DNA of 35,358 nucleotides, taken from contig JQID01000146.1 of NCBI GenBank assembly GCA_000770645.1, positions 1-35,358 of the forward strand, given 5' to 3'. Below, piece after piece: positions 7,392-14,758 of the stretch (its first letter is position 1; each line of letters starts with the position of its first letter). The position numbers and the translations under genes were made by a program. The stretch is from Desulfosporosinus sp. Tol-M. Its GTDB lineage: Bacteria > Bacillota > Desulfitobacteriia > Desulfitobacteriales > Desulfitobacteriaceae. Under the pieces are notes generated by a model. It worked only from the letters and a program-made list of their open reading frames with translations. It did no database searches and was not told the DNA's origin.

Positions 7392-7719
7392 CTATCTTCT
7401 CCTTTGCCTATTGTAACATCTTTAATGGTAAAGCACCACTTTTGTTATAATTGCTTACCCCACCGTTTGTCCGGCACGGAATAACACCCCTATAAGTTAG
7501 AGAAAATGAAGTATTAAACAAAAACCCTGCCAAACATGGTATAATGGTGTGAAAACGAAATCTGGATAATACTTTTCGATTCGAGAGAAAACGGTATTTT
7601 ATTACTTGCCAAATCTGGTATAATACTAGTCGAAGAAAATCTCCAAAGTACTGGTATTATTGGGTTTGTAGCTATTTCCAGTGCTAAATCCAAATACAGC
7701 AGAAGAGGAGCATTTCAAA
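7392..7719. other. Upstream region with tandem extended -10 promoters
   Basis: Two similar motifs, TGCCAAACATGGTATAATG (7528-7546) and TGCCAAATCTGGTATAATA (7607-7625), start 79 bases apart. Each contains an extended -10 element (TGGTATAAT). A third related stretch, AAATCTGGATAATACTTTTC, lies at 7559-7578. The shared TGCCAAA before each -10 could be an operator or activator site. No gene is seen in this region. Confidence 0.5.
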
Positions 7720-9678
7720 ATGAAATTACTTACACCAATCAAAATCGGAAATCTGGAAGTTCGAAATAGGGTAGTAATGCCATCGATAACGAACAATTAT
7801 GCCAAGGATGGTTATGTAACACAACAAATGCTTGATTACTACGAGGCCCGTGCCCGTGGAGGAGTAGGCATGATTTGCGTTGAGGATGGGATCGTTGATT
7901 TTCCCATTGGCAACAACACAAAAAACCCCGTCAGCATTGATGACGATAAATACATTCCTATGCTCACGAAATTGAGTACTGTCATTAAAAAGCATGGTGC
8001 CCGTGCGGCAATCCAAATTTCTCATGCAGGCAGGAGGGCGGGTCGTGTATCGCCTGAGAATGGCTGTATGGAGGTTACACGAGGGATAATCCCTGTAGGG
8101 CCCTCGATTATTGGGCATCCTTTTCCCGGATATGTTGTGCCTCGAGAACTGCGGATTGAAGAAATTGAGGATATTGTAGAAAAGTTCGGTCAAGCTGCAC
8201 GAAGGGCTATAGAGGCTGGATTCGAAATTGTCGGTTTGCATTGTGCACATATGTATCTTTGCGGTGAGTTTCTATCACCCTGGGCTAATAAACGTACCGA
8301 CAAATATGGGGGAAGCCTGGAAAACAGGTTAAGATTCACCTTGGAAATTATCCAAAGGATGAAAAAGGAAATGGGCAATGTCCCCTTGATATGCAGGATG
8401 AATGGCGAGGAACCGGTAGGCGGCAATACATTACTGGAAATACGTGAAATAGCACGACGTTTACAATCAGCCGGCATCGAAGCCATCAGCGTATCTACAG
8501 GCTTTGGCGCTGTGCTGACTGAACGGGATTTTATATCTGCCGAGGCTCCGATCGGTACTCCGGAAGGTTGCATAGTTCACCTCGCTGAAAATATTAAAAT
8601 CGGCACAACTATACCCGTTATGGCAGGGAACATGATTCGTACACCTGAGTTTGCCGAAAATGTTCTCCTGGAAAATCGGGCGGATATGATCACCATCGGT
8701 CGCCCGTTGATTACCGATCCCGATTGGGTAAATAAGGTCAGCGCAGGAAAAAATCGTGATATCCGTCCGTGTGTATCCTGTTGTCAAGGTTGTCTGGGCT
8801 ATCTCACGCGTGACTTACCCATTACCTGTATCATGAACCCTGTCACGGGAAGAGAGGGAGATCACTCCATGCAGCCCGTCCCTGCGGAACGGGCAAAGAA
8901 AGTCCTGGTAATCGGCGGAGGACCCGGGGGATTAGAAACAGCTATTATCGCAGCACGCAGAGGGCATAAAGTTACAATTTGGGAAAAAGCACAGCAACTG
9001 GGCGGAACAGTCTTACTTGCTGAACTTCCTCCACGCAAAGCTGAACTTAAAAAAATAACAAATTATTTTCGGCACACTGTCAGCCAATTGAAAATTGACG
9101 TCGAACTGGGTAAAGAGGCCAACAAAGAGCTGATTAAAGAGTTTAATCCGGACGCAGTGGTCTTGGCAATTGGAGGCAAGGGTATCCTACCGCCTATTAA
9201 GGGGATTACCCAAAACAATGTCTTTTTGGCTAATGATATCTTGAAAAATAACATCACCCTAAGTGGAAAAGTAGTTATTATCGGTGGCGGACAGGTTGGA
9301 GTAGAATTAGCTGAATTATTAGGCGAAAAGGGCGTTTCTGTTACGGTTGTCGAAGCATTGCCAAGTGTCGCTGAAGGGGTATTCTTTGGCATAAAAGTGC
9401 CTTTAATGTTTAAACTGGAAGATTATAAGGTCCGACTGTTAACGAACACCTTGGCAAAAGAAATTAAAGCTAATGGATTACTAATCGAAAGGAATGGTAC
9501 TGAGGAATTTATCGAGGCAAGTTCTATTGTCATTGCCGTGGGTCAGACAGCCCAAAATAGCTTGGAGGACGAATTAAAGGAATTTGTACCGGAATTGCAT
9601 GCCGTAGGCGATTGCCTCAAACCTGGCAACATTATGGATGCTGTACATGAAGGTTATAAAGTGGGACTGATTATATGA
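7720..9678 (+). CDS. NADH:flavin oxidoreductase, 2,4-dienoyl-CoA reductase-like (FMN, 4Fe-4S, FAD)
   Basis: A 652-residue three-part enzyme. It has an N-terminal old-yellow-enzyme TIM barrel (about 1-340, starting LLTPIKIGNLEVRNRVVM), a 4Fe-4S site with C351, C354, C358 and C370 (C-x2-C-x3-C-x11-C), and a C-terminal FAD/NAD module with VIGGGPGGLE (about 398-407) and VIIGGGQVGVELAELL (near 518-533). The layout is that of bacterial 2,4-dienoyl-CoA reductase (FadH), trimethylamine dehydrogenase and BaiCD enoate reductases. The substrate cannot be told; reduction of an activated C=C bond is likely. ATG 7720 follows AGAGGAG; a GTG at 7681 has no ribosome site. Monocistronic, with tandem promoters upstream and a terminator downstream. 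Confidence 0.9.
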   Translation: MKLLTPIKIGNLEVRNRVVMPSITNNYAKDGYVTQQMLDYYEARARGGVGMICVEDGIVDFPIGNNTKNPVSIDDDKYIPMLTKLSTVIKKHGARAAIQISHAGRRAGRVSPENGCMEVTRGIIPVGPSIIGHPFPGYVVPRELRIEEIEDIVEKFGQAARRAIEAGFEIVGLHCAHMYLCGEFLSPWANKRTDKYGGSLENRLRFTLEIIQRMKKEMGNVPLICRMNGEEPVGGNTLLEIREIARRLQSAGIEAISVSTGFGAVLTERDFISAEAPIGTPEGCIVHLAENIKIGTTIPVMAGNMIRTPEFAENVLLENRADMITIGRPLITDPDWVNKVSAGKNRDIRPCVSCCQGCLGYLTRDLPITCIMNPVTGREGDHSMQPVPAERAKKVLVIGGGPGGLETAIIAARRGHKVTIWEKAQQLGGTVLLAELPPRKAELKKITNYFRHTVSQLKIDVELGKEANKELIKEFNPDAVVLAIGGKGILPPIKGITQNNVFLANDILKNNITLSGKVVIIGGGQVGVELAELLGEKGVSVTVVEALPSVAEGVFFGIKVPLMFKLEDYKVRLLTNTLAKEIKANGLLIERNGTEEFIEASSIVIAVGQTAQNSLEDELKEFVPELHAVGDCLKPGNIMDAVHEGYKVGLII

Positions 9679-9690
9679 AAACCTCCGATT

Positions 9691-9725
9691 ATTCCCCGCC
9701 CCTTTTGGGTGGGGAATATCTTTTA
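9691..9725. terminator. Terminator between convergent genes
   Basis: ATTCCCCGCCC-CTTTT-GGGTGGGGAAT forms an 11-bp stem with one G-T pair, followed by ATCTTTTA. It ends the flavin oxidoreductase gene and may serve the convergent mqnA gene as well. Confidence 0.8.
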
Positions 9726-9736
9726 CATCCCATATT

Positions 9737-10555
9737 TTACTCCTCCGGCCAAAACTGTAACAAAGGACGACTTGACAACAACTTCAGCTCAAAACACAAA
9801 TCCAAGTATTTTTTTAGTCCTGTGACAATCGTTTGATCTAATCCATAACTAAACCGGGCAAAATAATTCCTCCAATATTGCAGCGATCCCCCAAGCATGG
9901 TCTGGCTAGTCTTTACAATATCCTCCATGTTGCACAATGCCTTCGCTTTAGCGTTTAGAAGCAAATGATATACCGCCTTTAATTCTCTTTCCCGCTCAAA
10001 AATCAGCCTTTTTGGGAAAGCCCAAACAGCATAAGTCATGGAGCAGCCGGTATGATAAAGCCATTCTTCGCCCAGATCATAGATATGGCAATCCGGATGA
10101 AGAAGCGCTGCTTGAATGGCCGCATCCGCGATCAGAAGCGCTGCGTCTGCCCTGGCCAACATCCCTTGAAGATCAGATGGCATGGTCAGGTAACGTGGAA
10201 CTACTCCGAAGTAATGATGGAGCAAAATCTTTGTCAGATTCACAGAAGTTGCAGATGTATTTGTCAGAGCAACGGTCAAGCCATCTAAATCCTTCAGAGC
10301 AACTTTAGAGAACAAGAGGATCGAGCCTACCCGTCCTTTGGCGGAAACAGAAAGGTTTGGCAACATCGTATAATCTTGCCAATGTTCTCCATAGGAAAAT
10401 GCGCTAATCGGAGCCATATCAATGCGTCTATCAGACAACATGGCATTATGTCCCGTAGGTTCCGCAGTGATCGATTCCAGTAAAGGATGTTCTTTCGGTA
10501 AAAAATGAAACATCGGTAACATATTAGTATTCGGGTTATGTCCAATGCGTATCAT
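9737..10555 (-). CDS. mqnA: Chorismate dehydratase of the futalosine menaquinone pathway
   Basis: A 272-residue periplasmic-binding-protein-like fold. The opening IRIGHNPNTNMLPMF, the RRIDMAPISAFSYG segment and GRVGSILLFSKVALKDLDG are typical of MqnA, which dehydrates chorismate to 3-enolpyruvylbenzoate, the first step of the futalosine route. ATG 10555 is chosen because the family starts M-x-R-I-G and GGGGGT precedes it; the longer frame from 10612 lacks a ribosome site. It is the last of a minus-strand group (ubiE/menG, yigZ, mqnA), and the methyltransferase acts at the last step of the same pathway. MqnD, which shares the fold, is a less likely alternative. Confidence 0.8.
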   Translation of the reverse strand: MIRIGHNPNTNMLPMFHFLPKEHPLLESITAEPTGHNAMLSDRRIDMAPISAFSYGEHWQDYTMLPNLSVSAKGRVGSILLFSKVALKDLDGLTVALTNTSATSVNLTKILLHHYFGVVPRYLTMPSDLQGMLARADAALLIADAAIQAALLHPDCHIYDLGEEWLYHTGCSMTYAVWAFPKRLIFERERELKAVYHLLLNAKAKALCNMEDIVKTSQTMLGGSLQYWRNYFARFSYGLDQTIVTGLKKYLDLCFELKLLSSRPLLQFWPEE

Positions 10556-10627
10556 GCGTGTACCCCCAAAACATGTAATCCTGGTTATCAGTGAAAAGAT
10601 TCGGGAAGTCATTAACCGGACAGTAAA

Positions 10628-11242
10628 TCAATCCCAAACAACACTCAGATGCTCATAATGCACTTGTTTCCGAGTAAAATCATCAATCCATTTTTTGAAT
10701 AACTCGACTTCTTGTTCGGGAACCTTAACAAGAAGTTTGACGACCTCAGTAAATTCTTCCTTTTTAATTATCCAATTATGTTGATCGAACTGATACTTTA
10801 GTGGCTCAAACCATTCATATGGTACACGCAATGCAATAATACAATAAAGAGCTAATTTTTTCAGTTCAGTTTCAATTATTACTTGCCGGGCAGTTCCGCC
10901 ATATGCTCTGGATAGTCCCCCTGTCCCAAGAAGCACTCCCCCAAAATACCTCACTACAACCAATAGAACATTCCAGACATTCCGATGTTGCAGAAGATCG
11001 AGTATCGGGCGACCGCCGGTTCCTTGCGGTTCACCATCGTCAGAAGCCTTCTCAATCAATCCCTCGCGCAATCGATAGGCATAGACATAATGTCGCGCGT
11101 TGGGGTAATCTTCACGGATTTCCTGCATGGCTTTTTCTATTTGTACGAGTGACGTTAGCGGAACTGCAATCGCAATAAAGCGAGATTTATCAATCACTTG
11201 TTCCCAGGTCGTTATTTGAGATAACGTATAAAATCCTTCCAC
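10628..11242 (-). CDS. YigZ/IMPACT family protein
   Basis: A 204-residue member of the IMPACT family. The N-terminal domain carries the signature ASDDGEPQGTGGRPILDLL and VVVRYFGGVLLGTGGLSRAYGG; the C-terminal ferredoxin-like domain (about 135-204) is the UPF0029-associated part. Eukaryotic IMPACT regulates GCN2; bacterial YigZ is thought to bind nucleic acid or act in translation, without a firm role. The GTG start at 11242 overlaps the stop (TAGTG) of a 27-codon ORF, suggesting translational coupling. Confidence 0.9.
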   Translation of the reverse strand: MEGFYTLSQITTWEQVIDKSRFIAIAVPLTSLVQIEKAMQEIREDYPNARHYVYAYRLREGLIEKASDDGEPQGTGGRPILDLLQHRNVWNVLLVVVRYFGGVLLGTGGLSRAYGGTARQVIIETELKKLALYCIIALRVPYEWFEPLKYQFDQHNWIIKKEEFTEVVKLLVKVPEQEVELFKKWIDDFTRKQVHYEHLSVVWD

Positions 11243-11325
11243 TACTGCAATCCCGGTTTGCGACTCTGAGCTTGGGAAGTTACAATAGTTTGTGCCTGAC
11301 CCCGTACTCCCAGATGTAAATTCAA
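11242..11325 (-). CDS. 27-codon ORF coupled to yigZ, possibly a gene remnant
   Basis: It starts at TTG 11325 with AAGGA 10 bases upstream and ends in TAG sharing its G with the yigZ GTG start. The peptide NLHLGVRGQAQTIVT faintly resembles the N-terminus of hotdog-fold thioesterases (the fluoroacetyl-CoA thioesterase type), so it may be the stump of a deleted gene that now provides ribosomes to yigZ. The resemblance is from memory and weak. Confidence 0.3.
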   Translation of the reverse strand: MNLHLGVRGQAQTIVTSQAQSRKPGLQ

Positions 11326-11377
11326 AGCGCTCACATCCTTGTCATTAAACTTTACATAATTTTATCATAAATATTAT

Positions 11378-11409
11378 AGTAGCGTTGTGAATTTTTCACC
11401 AACGCTACT
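11378..11409. terminator. Hairpin after ubiE
   Basis: AGTAGCGTTG (11378-11387) and CAACGCTACT (11400-11409) are perfect 10-bp arms; GTGAA/TTCAC in the loop can extend the pairing. It lies 78 bases after the minus-strand ubiE stop, followed by an A/T-rich stretch without a clear T-run. Probable terminator. Confidence 0.5.
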
Positions 11410-11486
11410 GTATGTTATGCGGAACACACCAATCGGCATGTAATGCGCCCCAAGTTTCATCCCTTGAATTAACAGCGCACACCTTG

Positions 11487-12209
11487 TTAAGTTACAGGTT
11501 TCGTACCAGTCACAATGGCAACAACACCGCCGGCTAAATTATCGAAATGTGAGTTAATTAATCCACACTCTGTAAAGATCCGGACCAGTTCGTCCTGAGC
11601 CGGAAATTCACGGGCGGAGTCATGTAAATATTGATAGGCACTGGCTTTATTAGCCCATATTTTGCCCATTAAAGGAACGAGTTTTTCAAAATATACCCAA
11701 TAAGCTTGTTTAAACACGGGAAGAGATGGTTTAGCCATATCCAGGGATACGACCTTACCCCCAGGCTTAACTGTGCGTACCATCTCTCGTAATCCCTGAC
11801 GCAAATCCGGCAAATTACGTAATCCCCAGCCCACCGTTACGCCATCAAAAGTTAGATCCGGAAAAGGAAGCTCCATTGCATTCCCTTGGACGAATCGGAT
11901 ATGACCCGGATTTGAGGAGTGGATCAATGAATGTTTAGCCACCTCAAGCATATTTTGCGAAAAGTCTAAACCAGTTACGTTTCCTTCCGCACCGACGACT
12001 TTGCTCAGTTCCATAGAAAGCTGCCCTGTCCCGCAGCAAACATCAAGAATATGCATACCAGGCTTTGCACCGACTCGTTTTACTGCAAAACGCCGCCATC
12101 TTTTATCCATTCCAAGACTCATTAAGCTATTCATAAAATCATAATGTCCAGCAATAGAATTAAAAGTCTCTTTGACATAAGTCGCTTTATCTTTACCCAA
12201 AAAATCCAT
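11487..12209 (-). CDS. ubiE: Demethylmenaquinone methyltransferase (UbiE/MenG)
   Basis: A 240-residue class I SAM methyltransferase. The start YVKETFNSIAGHYDFMNSLMSLGMDKRWRR is the UbiE family signature. The SAM loop ILDVCCGTGQLS is at about 54-65, with VTGLDFSQNML and GWGLRNLPDLRQGLREM following. It adds the C2-methyl group in the last step of menaquinone synthesis. ATG 12209 is chosen because GGAG lies 6 bases before it. It shares strand with mqnA, so menaquinone is probably the respiratory quinone here. Confidence 0.93.
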   Translation of the reverse strand: MDFLGKDKATYVKETFNSIAGHYDFMNSLMSLGMDKRWRRFAVKRVGAKPGMHILDVCCGTGQLSMELSKVVGAEGNVTGLDFSQNMLEVAKHSLIHSSNPGHIRFVQGNAMELPFPDLTFDGVTVGWGLRNLPDLRQGLREMVRTVKPGGKVVSLDMAKPSLPVFKQAYWVYFEKLVPLMGKIWANKASAYQYLHDSAREFPAQDELVRIFTECGLINSHFDNLAGGVVAIVTGTKPVT

Positions 12210-12506
12210 AATTATCTCCACAAATGCAATTTGCCATGCACGCAGTCGCGACAATACACATGTCTTAACAAGCACACGGTCAGTATAGCAGAGCAACTAT
12301 TCAGAAGCAAACTAATCTTTCTGCATAGTCATCCTTTTTGGGCGTATTTATTTCAATAAGTTTCTGGAGCCGTCCGAATGCAGATCAAAAACCCCTCTTC
12401 ATCCAAGTACCTCCGTTTACTTATTTTACCACTACGAAAAAGAAATTTCTACTCTTCCTCCTCATATCTTATCCTAGGAGTATTGCAACATGAGGAGGAG
12501 ACCTGT

Positions 12507-13487
12507 TTGAATTCAAATTGGACACCCAAAGCACGACGCCTTATAGACAAACGATTATGGATACTCGGTTATATATCTGAGGATTTCCAAGGAGACTTGC
12601 GCTCAATAAACTCCCTTCGCCGACAGGGTTCCCACATTGATGCTATTGCTGATTTTGCCTTTCAGCTACAGCCTGATGGTCGATTCAAAGGTCAAGTTAA
12701 TGGACTCGCACTTCAAGAGATCACTACGCGGAGCATTGCGCCACTTATTCTCTTTCATAATTTTAACGGGAAAATCTTTGATCCACTGCCTTTGCGTTCT
12801 GTTTTATCTTCCGCCTCTTCTCAGCAGAATTGCATACGCCATATGATAAATTTGCTTCCTCCTGATGCAGCAGGAGTACATTTGGATTTTGAAGGCGTAG
12901 AAGCCTCTTATCGAATTCCATTTCTAACTTTTCTGGAATCCCTAAGAGCCTCCTTACATGAACGAGGGTTATTATTAACCATCGCTATACCTGCGAAACA
13001 TACAGAGTGGGCAGCTCCGGGTTATGACTTTGCTGGAATTGGGCGGTTCTGCGATTCAATTACTTTGATGACCTATGACGAGCACTACTCCGGCGGTTCA
13101 CCCGGTCCTATAGCAAGTTTACCTTGGATGACCAAAGTGCTCGACTATGCCCTCCGCTACATTCCTCGCGAAAAAATACTATTGGGAGTTCCTGTCTATG
13201 GTTACGATTGGTCCGGCGAACCAACTCGAATTCTTCCCATGCGGGATATTCCCGAATTGATCGCTCAAACCAACGCACGCATCCTTTGGTCTGACTCCGC
13301 TGTTGAACCTTACTTCTATTATTGGAAAGAACGAGTCAGACATACAGTATGGTATGAAAATGAACTATCCGCAAAGATTCGCTTCGGATTTGTCAAGAGT
13401 TATAGTCTAAAAGGCGTTGCCATTTGGCGTCTTGGTTATGAAACAAATCGTTTCTGGCAAATGTTAACGAACAAACTAAAAAAATAA
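12507..13487 (+). CDS. Glycoside hydrolase family 18 protein
   Basis: A 326-residue GH18 TIM barrel. Strand 4 carries AAGVHLDFEG, with E129 as the likely proton donor, followed by SITLMTYDEHYSGGSPGPIAS and KILLGVPVYGYDW, both typical of spore-cortex or peptidoglycan-acting GH18 proteins (YaaH/YdhD/YvbX group). No LysM domain and no clear signal peptide are seen, so it may act in the spore or mother cell; this is inference. TTG 12507 is chosen because GAGGAGGAG lies 6 bases upstream; the longer frame from 12378 has no ribosome site. Confidence 0.82.
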   Translation: MNSNWTPKARRLIDKRLWILGYISEDFQGDLRSINSLRRQGSHIDAIADFAFQLQPDGRFKGQVNGLALQEITTRSIAPLILFHNFNGKIFDPLPLRSVLSSASSQQNCIRHMINLLPPDAAGVHLDFEGVEASYRIPFLTFLESLRASLHERGLLLTIAIPAKHTEWAAPGYDFAGIGRFCDSITLMTYDEHYSGGSPGPIASLPWMTKVLDYALRYIPREKILLGVPVYGYDWSGEPTRILPMRDIPELIAQTNARILWSDSAVEPYFYYWKERVRHTVWYENELSAKIRFGFVKSYSLKGVAIWRLGYETNRFWQMLTNKLKK

Positions 13488-13495
13488 TCAAATTT

Positions 13496-13515
13496 AATTG
13501 GACACTTGTCCAATT
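13496..13515. terminator. Hairpin between GH18 gene and small membrane protein gene
   Basis: AATTGGACA-CT-TGTCCAATT is a near-perfect palindrome just after the GH18 stop. It overlaps the stop codon of the convergent 39-residue ORF, so it may terminate both transcripts. T-runs are weak. Confidence 0.5.
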
Positions 13516-13633
13516 AGCTTGCATTTATTAGGATAATTGCGGACAATACTATGGTTACAAATAATGCCGCTACCCTAAAAGGGGTGTTGATGGTCGGTTG
13601 TATGCGTGCTTGAGTCAATGCTATGTCAACCAT
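13514..13633 (-). CDS. Small single-pass membrane protein (39 residues)
   Basis: ATG 13633 lies 8 bases after a strong AAGGAGG. The 39 residues have a polar N-terminus (about 1-20) and one hydrophobic helix (VAALFVTIVLSAIILIN, 21-37), ending just inside the membrane. The stop overlaps a terminator-like palindrome. Small proteins of this kind are common in sporulating Firmicutes, but no family is recognised. An imperfect palindrome (AGTATA...TATACT) lies about 40 bases upstream. Confidence 0.6.
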   Translation of the reverse strand: MVDIALTQARIQPTINTPFRVAALFVTIVLSAIILINAS

Positions 13634-13768
13634 ACTCTAATTCCTCCTTGGAATTATGAATAGTATATAAACGTCAGTTTATACTATCTGACCAGAAGAC
13701 CTAAGTCTCTTCATTATACTATGCAAAACATCCGCCAAGAGATCAGAAATGGCGCTTGATAAGAAATA

Positions 13769-14611
13769 TTACATTAGAGTTTCAGTACTTTCCAGTTGAT
13801 TAATAATGTGCCAACATTCTTCCCAACTTATGTTCAACTGACGCCGCCAGAAAACCATGGCAGCTCGTATCTTTTCACACGTTCGTTCGTTAATCAAGTT
13901 TTGATTCGGTGGTTTTCCTCCCCAGGCTTTAATCCATTCCTGATAACACTGAAGCAGTTCTGTCGATTGGCCTTTTAGATATCGGGCAGTATATACACTC
14001 GTTAGCCAATGAATCAGCTCATCTTCTCCTCCCCTGGAATATACTTGCCCATCCAAGTCAGCTCCGGCAATTAAGAGGAGTAAAAATAAGAAATGAATAC
14101 GCACAGCCTGTCGTAAGGACTCCGGATTTATTTGGATGATTTCTGCAAACCTCCCCAAGGGCTTGAGAAATAGTTTAACGCTGGGATCTCGATAAGTACA
14201 AATTCCAAAAGCAGATAGCGGGATAGGGAAAACGTCCTCTAACCCGCACTCTTTGAGTTGATCCACTAAGTCTCGTTCAGTCTGAATTAAACGTTGTTCT
14301 CTTATTAATAGTTGGTCTGATGTTTCTTTTAAGAAGGATTCCGCGTCTCTGGGACGATCCGGCAGGGAATCCGCCCATTCACGTAAACGGGAACGCCGGG
14401 GCATGAGAATATCTATCAACGATCCGGTTTCTTGATGCAATAATTTAAATCCTTGGCGTACCCGTTCGGGATCGCGATATAATCCCCTCATTAACATTTC
14501 CGCCGCACGTGGAATTTCCATTGATTCCTCAAACCGGACTATTGATTCTCCGTTTTTCTCTGGAAACTTGAGTCCCATCACCTGCTCAATCTCTAATCGC
14601 AACGAAGACAC
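13769..14611 (-). CDS. Hypothetical cytosolic protein
   Basis: A 280-residue mostly helical protein, with no recognised family and no membrane segment or signal peptide beyond a short hydrophobic stretch (HFLFLLLLIAGADLDG). It is rich in Arg/Glu with several WxxW-like aromatic positions at the C-terminus. The start is taken as GTG 14611, since GGAGGGG lies 8 bases upstream; the longer frame from 14674 has no ribosome site. It is divergent from the helicase gene, sharing a 147-base promoter region. Confidence 0.65.
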   Translation of the reverse strand: MSSLRLEIEQVMGLKFPEKNGESIVRFEESMEIPRAAEMLMRGLYRDPERVRQGFKLLHQETGSLIDILMPRRSRLREWADSLPDRPRDAESFLKETSDQLLIREQRLIQTERDLVDQLKECGLEDVFPIPLSAFGICTYRDPSVKLFLKPLGRFAEIIQINPESLRQAVRIHFLFLLLLIAGADLDGQVYSRGGEDELIHWLTSVYTARYLKGQSTELLQCYQEWIKAWGGKPPNQNLINERTCEKIRAAMVFWRRQLNISWEECWHIINQLESTETLM

Positions 14612-14758
14612 CGCTGATCCCCTCCTAGCCTTTGCCCTTGTCTCTAGTTTCATCATATGGATTCCGGCGGTCATTCAGACCATTCCCTACTCAAAATTGA
14701 CCATTATCCGCCATTTTGTTAATATTAGTAAAATGAAATTAGAAACGAGCTGACTCAC

